NCBI GenBank assembly: GCA_028641055.1
Contig: CM054058.1
Span: 81,032,392-81,096,391 of the forward strand
DNA: 64,000 nt
From: Alopecurus myosuroides
Lineage: Eukaryota; Streptophyta; Magnoliopsida; Poales; Poaceae
Direction: 5' to 3'
The notes beneath the pieces are model-generated. The model was not told the origin of the DNA. It saw nothing but the letters and a program-made list of their open reading frames with translations, and did no database searches. Numbering within the stretch: the stretch's first letter is position 1; each line of letters begins with the position of its first letter. Shown here piece after piece: positions 10,780-23,234 of this stretch. A program made the position numbers and the translations under genes.

Positions 10780-13308
10780 TTTTATTTTTTGCATTGTTTT
10801 TCTTTGTTTTTTTAAGTTAAGGTGTTGTTTACTTATGTAGAAACTCCTTTGTATATTTATTTTCTCGCAATTGTTGTGTTAAGTAATGTCTCTAGTGAAA
10901 GTTGAAGTTAGTTTTGGATTTCTGCGAAGGAGACAGATCTTTGTTGTTCATTGTTAAATTCGTGTAAAATTACAGAAATATAAAAATTACCTGCAAATTT
11001 GTGTGCTTAATCCTCAGCTCTTTCCGGAAGTTTTTATAGTTTTAAGTTTTTCGATTTGAGCAACGTAAGTGTCTCGAAAAAATTCTTCTTTACAGACTGT
11101 TCTGGTTTTGATAGAATCTTCCTTTTTTACTTGCATTAACTCTCTTACTATGTTGAGTGGATTTCTTTGCTCCACAAAACATCAGTGGCTGTAGATAATA
11201 TTTAAAAAGTATTAATAATGCTTATGTCGAAGGATAACATGTGAATTTTTTATTGTGCACTAAACCTTTAATTATAATTACTTTGAGTTTGGTGTGAAAG
11301 AAATTTTCAAGGGTCAAGAGAAGAAGGTTATATAATGTGATCAAGAAGAGTGAAAAGCCAAAGCTTGGGGATGCCCCCGTGGTTCATCCCAGCAAATTGT
11401 AATAAGACTCAAGCGTCTAAGCTTGGGGATGCCCAAGGCATCCCCTTTTTCATCAGCAACTTATCAGGTCACTTCTAATTAAACTATATTTTTTCGGTTA
11501 CATCATATGCACTTTACTTGGAGCGTCTGTTTGTTTTTATTTTATTTTCTTTGCTGCAATAAACATAGTTGGAACCGAGAATTCTTGTGTGGGAGAGAGA
11601 AACACTTCACTTTTTCATTTGAATACTCGTTTTCTTCCGTGCTTGTATTCTTAGTTTTTCTTCTAGCTGCTGCAAATCCTTTTACCTCCTGTTTTTCATG
11701 CATCTTTTATTCAAAGTTGTTAGTTTAAGTAGTGTAGTATTAGTACTGTCTTGTTTCACTGCTATATCTCTTAGAGAGTTTTTTTTACATGAAATGATTG
11801 GTGTTGGAAAGCAGTAGTACAATTTTCATGCTTATAACGGTGCAAAAAGAAGCTTGTATAGACCGTGGCTAGAATTTTTTATGTCATGTCAGATGTTATT
11901 TTAATTCTATGCTTAGTAGTTATTACTGTAGCATGACTTGTCTCAAATAGCTGACAATGTTTAATGTTCCATTGAAAGAATCATGAGTCGTTTTTATCAG
12001 ATTGAAGCAAAATTTTGTGGTATTCTCATTCGAATGCTTTATTTGGTTGACTTGGCGCATGCTTACACCATGTTTATGACAACAAACCAGTCACTTATAG
12101 CCTCTATGATCATTTCGTTTTTGACTTGTAATACCATGTATGCTTTGATTAATAATTATTTTGTCGCTACGCGTGATTATGGCCATTGTTTTTCTCTTGA
12201 TTTGTCGCTCCTAATCTTTTGCTAGCCTCCACCTTTACTGAGTATGAGCTCCACTCGTGCATCCAACTCCCAAAAACCAAAGTTTCCCAAATGTGTCCAC
12301 CATATCTACCTACATGTGGTATTCAACCGCCACTCCAAGTAAATTTCTCATGTGCTACCTTTAAAACTTTCAAAATTATTCCTGTTTCGTGCCCCTGTTT
12401 TAGCTCATGAGGACGTAAATTGAGAATATTTATATTAGTTGTTCATTGGAATTTACACACCTCGACTAGTGGCACGCCCGCTTATCCAAATGATAGAAGA
12501 GCTGGCAGCGGGGTGCCCAGCCCCAAAATTGGTTACTATAAAATTCTCTTCACTATTTTCCTCTGATTTATCAGTCAAAGCATAATTGTGTAAACAAAAG
12601 AGAAAAGGGACGACCTTCTGACCCTAGTTGCGTCCTTCAATGGGCCCCGCTCTTGTGAAATCTAGTTGACTTGTGACGTACTTTTTTTTTATTTACCATT
12701 CGTTGACATAAGCATACACCTCTCTGAAAAAATTGTTTTCAATACCTCTATTTAATAAAATAAAAAGCTCTAGCACATGAGTTAATCCCTGCTTCCCTTT
12801 GCGAAGGGTCTTTCTTTTACTTTTATGTTGAGTCTCCACATTTTAACTTTATGAAGAGTTGAGAGAGCGTAGTTTCCATTTTGAGTTTAATGTGCATCAA
12901 TCCCAAAGATTATTATTGATTGATTAATGATGTGTTATGACCTGCTCTCAAATTATTTGTGTCATCCACTTGAACTTTGAAGGTACCCTGGCATTTATGT
13001 TTTTCCCCACTCTCAAGGACAAGCGAAATATCACTTTGCTATGTTTTTTATGCTCGAAAGAAACGTATAACTTTCAAGTGCATTATTATTCATGATCTTT
13101 TATTTGTGTTACTTTTCATGATGCAAAATGATTGCCAAGTTTCATTGTTAGAATTATATCTATCATGCATGTGTTTAAAGTACTATGATCTCAGCTTACA
13201 TATGCTTTTACAATTTAGATGATCCAGTTTATGTTGGTAGCATGTCACCTCAGAAATTATTTGTTTTTATCATTTTACCTACTCGAGGATGATTAGTAAG
13301 GGGATGCT
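10780..13308 (+). mobile_element. Non-coding 3' internal region of gypsy element 2
   Basis: No gene. It contains two copies of the phrase aagcttggggatgcccc/aagg (about 11360 and 11420), typical of this retroelement group. Blocks at 12240-12900 match 5318-5990 of element 1. The purine-rich stretch at about 13288-13305 (gtaaggggatg) precedes the 3' LTR and is the probable polypurine tract. Confidence 0.6.
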
Positions 13309-14908
13309 TGATATGTCTCAAACGTATCCATAATTTCGGATGTTCCATGTTGTTTTCATGCCATATGCTACATGTTTCCTATACCCTTTATGTCATTTTT
13401 ATGGATTTTCTGGGACTAACCTATTGACAAGATGACACAAAGCCAGTTCTTGTTTTCTGTTGTTTTTGGTTTCAAAAAGTTGTTCTGGAAATATTTTCGG
13501 AATTGGTTGAAACAAAATCCCAGAGCCTTAGAAATATGTCACATACACAGAGTCCGGAGGGGACCTGGAGGCTCCACACCATAGGGCGGCGCGCACCCTG
13601 GCCGCGCCAGTTGGTGGCGTGGGCCCCCTGTCCACCCACCGACGTTTACCTCTCGCATATTTAATCTCATCCACGGGTTAACCCTAAATACCCGAGCCTT
13701 TTTCCACCAAACGTTCTGTAGCCGCGACCGTTGTCAACCCTAGTTCGGGAGGGTTCTGAAGCTCTCCCCAGCACCATATCGGGAGGGGAATTCGTCACCG
13801 GATGGCTCTACATCACCATGCCTACCTCCGGAGTGATGCATGAGTAGTTCATCCTTACACTACAGGTCCATAGAAATAGCTATATGGTTGTTCTCTCCTC
13901 TTTATGCCTCGTGTTTAGATCTTGTGAGATGCCTAATATGATCAAGATCATCTTATTATAATGCTACATGTTATGTTTGCTGGGATCCGATGAATATTGA
14001 ATGCTATGTCCAATGATTATGAATCTATCAAGTTTATGTTATTTATGATCTTGCATTCTCTCCGTTACTAGTAGATGGTCTAGCCAAGTTGATGCTTGTA
14101 ACTCCAAGAGGGTGTATTTATGCTAGATAGTGGTTTCATGCCTCCCTTTCACTCGCGCTCGAGTGACAAAAACGTAACGGATGGGGGATGTGATGTTTCC
14201 ATTAGGGAGAAAACAGCGATGTTTACATTACACACTTTGCTTAATGCAATTATCTGTTGCTTGCAACTTAATACCCAAGGTGTGCTCTGATGACATTATG
14301 AGGGTGGATTATTAGTCATAGATGAAGTTGGATAACGGTCAATGTATCTTGTTGTAATGTGCGCATGTATCACATAGTAATCATCATGTCATGCACATGC
14401 ACTACGGTGCAACCTTTATATCTGTCAATTGCCCAGATGTAATTTTTTACCTAGCATGTTATCTATCTGTTTTGGAGAGTCACCACTAGTGAACTGTGGA
14501 CCTGGTCCATTTCTTTACACTGATAATAGAACCACTTCAACCACGGTTTTCTTACTGCAATTACGGTTTTCCTCTCATTCATTGACATCATTGTTTTCTT
14601 TCATCTATTACAAACAAGTACTGTTTTCCACAATATACGTCTAATCCTTTGTTTTCAGCAAAACCGGTGAGATTCACAAACTCACTGCTTCGTTGGGTCA
14701 AAGTAATTCGATTGTATTGTGTGGATTCCATGTTGTTGCTGAACCGATAGTGCGCCCTGCCAACATCAGCAGACAACAACCTTCGGAAGTGATTTCTTTC
14801 TCCTAATGGTCGATTCAACCTTGGTTTCTTTCTAAGGGAAACTTGCTAATGTCCTCTTCATACCTTCCTCTTGGGGTTTCCCAACGGGTGCAAGCTCCTG
14901 CACCATCA
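13309..14908 (+). repeat. 3' LTR of gypsy element 2 (1600 bp)
   Basis: Begins TGATATGTCTCAAACG and ends GCACCATCA. Its last 557 bp pairs with the surviving part of the 5' LTR (7870-8424) and shows, uninterrupted, the site into which element 1 jumped (around 14351). The GC-rich central part (about 13555-13800) has the same layout as the corresponding part of the element 1 LTR but is clearly diverged. No target-site duplication can be scored because the other outer end is missing. Confidence 0.7.
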
Positions 14909-15328
14909 ATAGCTTTGTAAGATAATAAAAAACAATAAAGTAATAGTTAGTTGTTTCAGAAATAAGGAACACTTAAGTAACAAAAGTATGAGTGTGGAGT
15001 GGTGGAAGGTGTGGTGGAATTGTCCATAATTAATTAGCCAAATTACTATGTCGATATTCCTATTTTATGTGGGAGAGGCAAAGCTAAGAAGCTCTCACTT
15101 ACTTTTGATTATAAGTACTTATGATTAGTTCAATTGCTGATCTCACGGTTTATTTGATGATATTTCGTATTAAATCATATGCTAAATTGCTAATATATTC
15201 AACAACACGCTCCATAATATTCAACCAAAGCTAGCGCAAGTTAGTGTATAGATTCCACACACAATTTCCAGGTAAAAAAGAAAGAGCAGTGCAATTTTCC
15301 GAGTCCTCGAACCATGATGAGACATATA
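14909..15328. other. Older repeat sequence flanking gypsy element 2
   Basis: AT-rich and non-coding. The style of 14909-15100 (runs such as aacaataaagtaatag) suggests an LTR fragment of another family into which element 2 inserted. 15155-15210 resembles 1960-2025. Nothing further can be assigned. Confidence 0.35.
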
Positions 15329-15441
15329 CTCCCTCCGTATCAAAATAATTTTCCGTGAAATGGGCTAAAATAGATGTATCTAGCACTAAAATATATCTAT
15401 ATACATTCATCTCAATGACAATTAGTTTGAGACAGATGGAG
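15329..15441. mobile_element. Stowaway-type MITE
   Basis: 113 bp flanked by TA on both sides (15327-15328 and 15442-15443). It starts CTCCCTCCGTATC and ends ACAGATGGAG, a diverged inverted terminus. The interior carries the common Stowaway phrase tagatgtatctagcactaaa. Non-coding. Confidence 0.8.
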
Positions 15442-15443
15442 TA

Positions 15444-16440
15444 TTGTACAAAAGGTACAACGAAATATAACTTGGTGAGACCTTTGTTCGGGCGCAATGT
15501 ACGACGACACAACAGAACGGTGATGTCGAGGCGCCTTTCCCTCTCCCCAGCGCCCTGTTGAGATTCTCTTTCACAGCGCAGCTTCCACACCTCCCCCTCT
15601 TTTCGACGGTGCAATTGGCCGGCAATAAGATGGAGTAGGTGGTTGGACTCCTTTTAAAAGTAGCAGTAGATGTATGGTTTGCTTTCTGAGGAGTTGGTTT
15701 GCATATGTGTAGTTTGACACTATTCTTTCGCCTCCTTCCCATCGCCCGGTGTGGCTGCTCCCGAACGGCAGCAGAGTGTGTAGAAGCTTCCTCTTGGCGT
15801 CCATCCATGGTGGCCTGCACGTCAGAAGTACGAGTTCAAGGGCGATTTCTCCAATAAGATCGGTGTGGCCTCAGATATGAAGATCACGTCTTCAATCCGT
15901 GGGCCTTCCTACGGATCTTCTAGAGGCTGGTGGGATTTGAGTCTATTCTCTTTACTCGTCATGGCTGTGAGAAGGAAAGGAGCTTCGATGCTCTTGCTTG
16001 CTGCTGGCGTGATATGCATGAGGGGAGCATTGGTGCTTCTATAGGGAGCTTCCTCACAATATCGATGTTTCCGTTGTCGTTCTTTACGGTCGAAAGGCGA
16101 CCGATCCCACCTCGAACGTTGGTGGCGTTCGTCTGCTCGGTGTTGGATGGTACGTTTCTTCCTCCTTGTCAAGTTGCCATTTTGGAGGCCCTTCGATTCA
16201 CAAGCAGTGTTCTCCCGCCTCTACTCCCCAAGTGACGCGTCCCCGGCGAAGTGGAGGTTGGATGCGTTGTGTTTCAGATCTGTTGCGCATGAGAAGGAGT
16301 TGGACCTCATTGCTTTTTTCCTTCTGCTTTTCTGGGTTCTCTCTACAAATTGTTTGGCCTTGCGTGTAATTCTAAGTTTTTAGAGGCCTTATGTGTAAAA
16401 TGTAAACCTGAGCGTTGACCATAAATGAAGCACTCGGTTC
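15444..16440. other. Unassigned sequence, probable decayed transposon
   Basis: Several overlapping open stretches exist on both strands (for example 15930-16235 + and 15909-16172 -), none with a recognisable domain or convincing start context. The moderate GC content and gene-like look of 15830-16380 could be a captured or degraded exon. I see no motif that supports a function. Confidence 0.3.
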
Positions 16441-16970
16441 TTCGGGGCTGGCCTTCCAAATGGCAATGGGTACCAGGTACCCAATAACCCGATGGGTACC
16501 CGCACTAAATGGGAAGGGTTTGGTGGAGATTTGCACCCACAGGTCTGCTTAGTGTCCAACCTGGACCTGCGACCCCGCCGACTCGACTGATTTGCAAATA
16601 ATAGGTTTAATCTATCATTGTTAAACGAAAATTCTAAAGTTAGACAACGTCAGAGTAGTATCTTGTATGGTCCATGCCTAGAAGTAGAGCAAACTTCAAA
16701 CTTGACCCTTTAAACTACTAAACTCTGAACATAGTTAGCTATCTAAACATGGCTTACATTTTGGCTGATTTTTCTAGAAAAGTCAACCTTTGCATCTTGG
16801 CGGGTACACGTCGGGTCCTGCAAACCCGGCGGGTGGCGAGTCCAATGGAGTTGTAGACCCACCGACGGGTACGGGCAGGTTCATGGGGCAGGGAGGAGGG
16901 CTGGGTGCGCGTATGGGGCCAAACCCGACACCGAAACCGGCCCCCTTAAAAAAAAATTGTTCGAACCCGG
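16441..16970. repeat. Probable non-autonomous DNA-element remnant rich in ACCCG/CGGGT
   Basis: Dense in short direct and inverted units: gggtaccaggtaccc, cccgatgggtacccg, gggtacacgtcgggt, acccgacaccgaaaccgg. The two ends are GC-rich and oriented as if inverted, with an AT-rich centre. I recall similar sequences as grass DNA-transposon MITEs, but clean termini and a target duplication could not be defined. It lies directly upstream of F-box copy B. Confidence 0.35.
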
Positions 16971-17043
16971 GCAGTTTATCACACGAAGGCCGAAGCCCAG
17001 CCCAAATGTGGTCTACTGTTTTTTCCCCTTCCCTTGAAGAGAA

Positions 17044-17108
17044 ATGGCTGACCTACCTCCGTCGCCGCCGCCACAGTCTACACCCCCCCCCCCCTTTCCC
17101 CGGCGACC
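17044..17108 (+). promoter_or_regulatory. Leader of F-box copy B with an upstream ATG and a 12-C run
   Basis: An ATG at 17044 lies 65 bases before the presumed start and is out of frame with it. Between them is a run of 12 C (17083-17094). A one-base change in that run would put the upstream ATG in frame, so the annotated start depends on a slippage-prone homopolymer. Confidence 0.45.
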
Positions 17109-19305
17109 ATGGCTGGAGCGCCTCTCCACCGCGGCATCCCGGACGAGATCGTCATCTGGGAGATCCTCGTCCGCCTGCCCCCCAAATCCCTCCTCCGCTG
17201 CCGCGCCGTCTGCCCCGCCTGGCGCCGCGCCACCTCCACCCGCGACTTCCTCCTCGCCCAGCACGCGCGCCAGCCTGCCCTCCCCCTCCTCTATGGACAC
17301 GAATACAGCGGCGGCAAATCCTGGCAGAAAATCTTCACCTTCGACCATCAGGCCGCCGCCGCTGTCGCCCTGCCCACCCTCCCCCTCGCCGGCGACGACG
17401 GAAGGTCCATAGACATAGCCCCATTCGACCACCAGGCAGCGCTCGTCGCCGCGGGCCAGCTCCAGCCCGTCGCGCGACTTAGCTCCCATGGTACCTACAT
17501 GCACCCGGAGGCCTGCTACGACGGCCTCCTCATCCATGCCTACGGCAACAGACAATTCTCCATCTGCAACCCAGCAACTCGTCAGTATGCTCCTCTGCGG
17601 CAGCTGTATGGCTTTAAGCTCTTGGGCAGGGCCGGCCCATAGGCCAGTGCAGAGGGGCGCCCGCACTGGGCCCCCGAGAGGCAGGGGCCCCAGCCCAGGT
17701 AACAGTTCTATACATACACGCATATTATTTATCTATAGGCCCAAGTTACTATTACTGTAAATCCTGAAAATTAATTAAATGGCACAAGATGAAAAGACAG
17801 TCAATTCCAGCACGTACTGGAGCACCACCCGAGGACATTAAGATCGCTATCCAAGGAAATGCGTTAGATCGTGCTCTTCACCGCTGGCATTAATGTAGGC
17901 CATCAGTCGTATTATTCCATCTTTCTATAAATTATCAACCGTTCTACCTTTCCCATCTCTTCCTATTTGTTCTTCCTGTTGCCCAGTTTATTCTCAGTTT
18001 ACTACTTCTCTTTGCTCCTCCACTTAATTTCAGAGTATGCAAAGGAACTTTTTTCTTTTGAAATGAGAAATATGCAAAGGAACTGACTAAGTTACTCACT
18101 TTTCTTCATTTTGTGCCTGATTTTTTAACTCTTGATTGGATCCAAGAGAGATCAAGAGAAAGGTCAAAAAGTTACTTCGGTCCATGATGTGTTCTTCTTT
18201 TTCATGCAACAGATAAAACCACCTACATCCAAGTCCATGTTCTTTTTCAAGCTATATCTAGGTTATTTTATTCCATACGAATTTTTTGCAACTTATTTGG
18301 TGTCAAGTTTTATAAATACCTATGCTATGCAACGATCAGGTATCTCTATGGAACAAAGATTTTCAAGTCATCATATAGTCCCCTTGAATATTGATCAGTA
18401 CAAAAAAAACTCTTGTTTGTACTATTAATTTTAGAGTCTACAGATCATTGATCTTTGGCATGCAGTCAATGTTGATTTTTTTTACTTTTGAAATACAATA
18501 CATTAATTGTTTTAGCAGAAATATTAAATATTTGCGTGCAAACTAGGGCCCCTTGCTAATGTCTTACCCCTGGGCCCCGTAAATGTATGGACCGGCCCTG
18601 CTCTTGGGGATGTATCTTCACAGCCCTACCGGCCAGTACCGACTATTGCTCAGAAAGTTCGGGGATCTGGCACCTGACGATCAAAATGGCTCCTATGTCT
18701 TCACATTAGGCGCAGGGCAGACACCAAGGCACATAGGTTACCATGAAGCAGAGAAAGTGATTAGCACCTCACCTGTCATGTTTGGTGGTAACCTGCATTG
18801 GCACATAGAGCAGAATCTGAGCGACAGCGCGAGCAACCTGATAATGGTATTCGACACCACAGCTGAGGTGTTTTGGCAGATGCAAGCGCCTTCCGTTCCC
18901 CGCGATGCTGAACTGTTTGACATGGGTGATATGCTTGGGATGGCTAGTTTTAATTTTGCAAAGACAATCATTGATATCTGGGTGATGCAAGACTATGAAA
19001 GCCAAGTTTGGGCCTTCAAATGCCAGATTGAATTGCCGGTTGAGGAGCTCTGGATGCAGGGTGCAAACTATCACCGTATCGGGGATATCGGGGAAGTGCT
19101 GGTCATGCCTGGGGATGGTGAGTTGCTCGTGCTGGTCGAAACTGGAGACTGGCTACATCATGTTGACATCAATGGCAAGTTGGTCGCTAGTTTTTATCCC
19201 AGTGGCCTCGGTCCTACTCAACTTCGGCTCAAACAAACTCTTGTTCCACATACTTTCTTTCCAACACTAGAGGGTTATGTAGTGAATGGTTCGCCTTTCA
19301 TCTGA
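17109..19305 (+). pseudogene. F-box protein gene copy B, interrupted by a hAT-type element
   Basis: F-box proteins normally link substrates to SCF ubiquitin ligases through Skp1. The first segment (17109-17626, ATG in a ccATGG context) starts with an N-terminal F-box at about residues 10-48 ([20 protein letters not shown], then [11 protein letters not shown]). Conserved family phrases follow ([18 protein letters not shown]). The second segment (18609-19305) supplies the F-box-associated C-terminal region (PTGQYRLLL, YVFTLG, LHWHIEQ, VFDTTAEVFWQM, LKQTLVPHTFFPTLEGY, stop TGA). A 974-bp element plus one copy of an 8-bp duplication lies between. Without these the two parts total 1215 nt, one open frame of 404 aa, so the gene was intact at insertion. 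As it stands translation ends shortly inside the element, giving about 177 aa with the F-box only. A neomorphic short F-box protein is possible but unproven. Confidence 0.85.
17627..18600. mobile_element. Non-autonomous hAT-type DNA transposon (974 bp) with 8-bp target duplication
   Basis: Terminal inverted repeats CAGGGCCGGCCCAT at the left and CAGGGCCGGTCCAT (complement) at the right differ at one base. The 8-bp duplication CTCTTGGG is perfect (17619-17626 and 18601-18608). An 8-bp duplication with CAGGG-type ends is diagnostic of the hAT superfamily. The interior (AT-rich with GC-rich shoulders) has no transposase; 18132-18428 is open but has no recognised domain. The element must have been mobilised by a transposase from elsewhere. 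Confidence 0.85.
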
Positions 19306-22300
19306 CAGGCTGTTGAGGTGGTGCTTCTTAACGGCCTAACTGAGAAGCGCCCACTCTTAATTGCATAAAGACCCTTTCAGGCACAAGGGACTACTGTATG
19401 TGTTGATGCCCAGATTGTCAAGTCATTATGTCTGTATGTTCTGCCTTGTGCCAACTCATTATGTCTGTATGTTCTGCCTTGTGCCAAGTCATTATGTCTG
19501 TATTTTCTGCTTTGTGTCTGTATTTTCTTGAATGTAAGAATTTACTTTGCTATCTTAACTACGACATTGTATCAATCTAATGCTCCCTCTATTGTGCTTG
19601 ATGCTATATTTTTTTTATGTGTATGCACTTGTTCTTCACTTGTCTTCTTAGCAATGCAATCTGCTGCTTATTTTTGGCAGTAGAAAATGTGGATTAATTT
19701 TGGACCAGTTCTGAATTGTGTTCCTACGACGGAATCTTTTAACATATACTCTGCCCTGTTGTTCTTCGTATATCTGCTAATTTTTTCATGCCAAGTAAGG
19801 AACATGTTTTATATTTTCTTACTTTGGTGGTCTGTTGAGCTGAGCTAACTGCTGGAACAGGGTACGGATGTAATGTTTCATCTATTTTTGTAATGCTCCC
19901 TAGTGTTTATGCTTTACCCGCTCTATCAATTGCTCTTGTAATTTATTCCCTCATCTACAGAGACACGGTGGGTGGGGTCAAGTTCCACCTAGCGGGCCTG
20001 GTTTTCCCGGTGGCCGTGGTTCTTGGGGGGGCTGGCTTCAGTGGTTTCTTCAGATCCTAGTAAGTTGGATCCATCCTCAGCTTAACTGTTGGAAATTTAA
20101 AGTTCACTTTCTGCCATTCAGACCATCAAGTAATTCAGCTAGCATATCAATTGTTTTTCTTGAAGAAAATCCAGCTCCTTTCCTTGGTAGAGGATTATTG
20201 ATTCAAGGGCAAGTGTAAAGTTCTCAGCACCAGCTCCCAGAGTTCAGTTCCAAGGGATGAAGCACATGTTAGGTGTTCTTCTGTATCTCTGAAACTCTCT
20301 TGTCTTACATGGAATATAGCTAAACCCTGATTGCTTCTTCTACAGTTTTATCTGCAATGCTGCTGCTTCTTGCTACAATATTATTGCGGCCCTCTCTTTG
20401 GACACCAATGCCAAGGCGGAGCGCTGTCCCCTTTCTGATAGCTTGCCGAGCCCCGACCTGTATCCACGACGACACATAACACACTTGGGTCAGAAGCCTG
20501 TGGGCAAAATATTCACTGAAGAACCCCACTTGGGGGTGAAAATACTTGGGAGTTCCCCTTGCTACATGGTCTTACTATCTCTCCCATGCAGATCATTGCC
20601 TTCAGTCTACAATCACCTATTGCTACTGTTGTTTCAGCGACTGAATGCAATTATCTGGGTATCTCTCTCCTTTGTGCCTTGTTGATGCGTTTCACAGGCC
20701 AGCATGGGAAATCAGCTGCAACCCCATGCTACTTCATAAACTGACACCAACCAGGCCATCCTTGGAAAGCACACAAAAAACTGGTGTACCGTGAGAGGCA
20801 AAAAGGAAGATTGAATAAAATTAGCGTGAGATGCTCCATGTTGACAAAAATTATATCCGCTAAACTGCATATAATGGCTCTCTTGTAGAGAAGTGCACCA
20901 GAAGAAACTCAGCTTGTATTAGCAAGAAGAAGCAATTTAGAAGAAATTCATTTTTTTTTTCGGCTAGGTGTTGGTACTTATACATTTACTTCATCCCAAA
21001 GAGTTATGTACAATGCGGTATTAATTAGAACTTGCAATGGAAAACATATCATTCTGATCCTGGTAAGTTCTAACCGACTGACGGAAATTCAAAATGACCA
21101 TTGTGCCGTAGAGACCATAACTCGTTCAGCTAGCATATCAAATTTCCTTATTCTTTCTAATTCTAAAGACCAGTACATTCACTTGGTAGACGACTCTTGG
21201 TTTGGGAGTCAAGTGTAAGATTTTCAGAACTATCTCAATTCTCAAAGTTCAACTCCAAGCAATGAAGCATATCACTAGTCGTTTTGTTGTGTACTGCCTC
21301 TGAAACTCTCTTTTGTTTTAGCCGGATACATCTGAAACTCTGAATGAATGCTTCTTCTGCAGGTTGTATCTCCAAGCCCCGGGCCAAATGATCAACTTCA
21401 GACAGTACCATTTTATTTGGAGGCTTTGCTGGAACTGCTTGCCTACACGTATGAGTATTTCCGGTCGAGGTCTGGAGCCAGATACTACAAGGCATGCAGG
21501 GCGTGTAACTGGGTATTTGATGGCGGGGGGACACCTGTTCCTTAGATATTCTAGAGCTAACTCGCCAATTGAGCCATTGCATCAGGTCTTTGCATTGGAG
21601 GCAGAGACGTAGCCATGCTTGTTATCTCATTTCTTTAGCAGACCGGAATGAAAAGGGGTGTTGGACTGAGGAATTGCAGTTCATGGCCTGGAGGCATGTG
21701 TCAGAATGGACGGAATTCTTAGCAAACCAAACTTTCAATCGAAGCAACAAATGGTCACTGCCGCCGATTGATAGTAACGTGGGTCTGGGTGGCTGCATCG
21801 GTAGGGAGTCTGACAGTGCCAGCGACTTCGCCTTTGCACGGCAGCAGGATCCCTGAACAATCTTGCTGAGCCGTTGCAATCTGAAGCCGAGGTGTTGTTA
21901 AAAGCAGTCACGATCGCCGGTGATCTGGGGCATCAGAAGGGCGCTGTTTGACAGTTTGAATCGAGACTGATTCTGAAAACTTCCTTCAGGCTAACCGCTC
22001 ACATGAGGCTGCGATCCATGTCGGAAAAAACAAGGAATGCGTAGAGCACTACGATAGCTTCCAAAGTTCATTGAACAGTACTGGAATGAACAGCATCCAT
22101 AATTAAACATACGAGCTGGCATAACTTAGTGAATATCCTTGATACCACCCTGGATGCTAGTGTAGCAGAAGATCTACTCCTGCAGTAATTCAACACAGGT
22201 ACTTTGTTCCACCCTTGATGCCAGCAGCAACTCAACCTAGATCGTTGATTCCACCCTTGATTGCCGGTGTAGCAGACAAGGTACTCCAAATTTTTTGGTC

Positions 22301-22789
22301 TTCATTGAGATCGCATCTAGTGCAGTGAAATTGCTCCCTTTTATCTTCAAGGGCAAACTTAAATGGCTGATCGATTTTCTTGTCCAGCAGATAGGGCACA
22401 CAAAGGAACTGGAGCACCTGCTGTTCACCCTAAGGTACACCGCATTCCCAGCTACCGATGGGAACCTCTTGGTGGATATGGGGAGACAGGCCTCTCGCAG
22501 GTCAGGTCCACCTTGAAAACCTGAATTAGGTTCCATGAATATTTGCACGGGTCAACGGTACACGCGCTCCACTCTTTGGACGTAGCGCGGAGACGGAGAT
22601 GCCCGGCCACATAGTATCGGAGTTGAGAACCGACGGCAGGTTGGCCCAGTCTCTCCATTCATGGTGGCCACCGTTTGCCAAAGGGGCTGCCGGCAAGAGC
22701 TCACTCGATCATACACACCTGCTGTGTCCGCTAACATCTCATCCTGGTTTTCTGTGTGAGACCGGAGGATCTGTAGGTTATCATAGTAT
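19306..22789 (+). repeat. 3' flank of F-box copy B and tandem duplicates of it
   Basis: Non-coding. About 20180-20360 aligns with 21190-21360 and with 26160-26320 (shared phrases include ctctgaaactctctt and gcttcttct.cag). About 19970-20160 aligns with 55135-55350. About 20440-20490 aligns with 26415-26430 plus 33803 onward. These are repeated modules of the F-box unit. Local open frames (21235-21582, 22237-22548, 22552-22836) have no domain and lie within duplicated flank. A short tandem repeat occurs at 19418-19505. Confidence 0.5.
19418..19520 (+). repeat. Short tandem repeat (about 38-bp unit, nearly three copies)
   Basis: Units built on aagtcattatgtctgtatgt followed by tctgccttgtgcc repeat at about 19418, 19450 and 19488, the last degenerate. 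It sits in the probable 3' untranslated region of F-box copy B. Confidence 0.7.
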
Positions 22790-23234
22790 TTTATTTTATC
22801 GGTGTATTTGCCGAGAAACCAACACATTTGCATCACAAAAGCACCTCCTCAATCACACTCCACATGGAAAAAATCATTCTGGGTTACTTGCGTGGATTTT
22901 ATAGTTGTGGCATAATCTTCTTCGATCAAAATTTCAGAGAAAAAATCGTAGTATTTTTTTACAACGACGATCTTGCTTTATTTTCCAAAACTATACTGTT
23001 TTTAATGTTTTAATTTAGTTATTAGGAAAGTACAATGGACTTTATGGCAAATATTTCAAATTAGGTATACGAGGGGCAAAAACCAGCCCAAGACCGTCTC
23101 TGACACGGACTCACAGCGCCGCCAGACTTCTTTTTCTTTTCCCCGGCGTGGCTGGACACACGATCCTCCGCACCACACCGCGTAAAGCGCCGCTGCTCTT
23201 GTTCCTGGGACGGACCGAATCCTGACCAGCGACC
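22790..23234 (+). promoter_or_regulatory. Upstream region of F-box copy C
   Basis: Aligns with 2585-2870 upstream of remnant A, including the leader phrase cagcccaagaccgtctctg. This conserved block is the best candidate for the ancestral promoter and leader of the family. No unambiguous TATA box was identified. Confidence 0.45.

Noticed and set aside
15909..16383. Overlapping frames on both strands as genes
   Set aside because: No domain, no convincing promoter, and mutually overlapping. Treated as unassigned sequence.
17013..17723. 236-aa frame on the minus strand
   Set aside because: Shadow of the GC-rich F-box copy B on the other strand.
20320..22904. Numerous 60-100-aa frames downstream of F-box copy B
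   Set aside because: They lie in duplicated non-coding flank, share no domain, and are not conserved as frames between duplicate modules.
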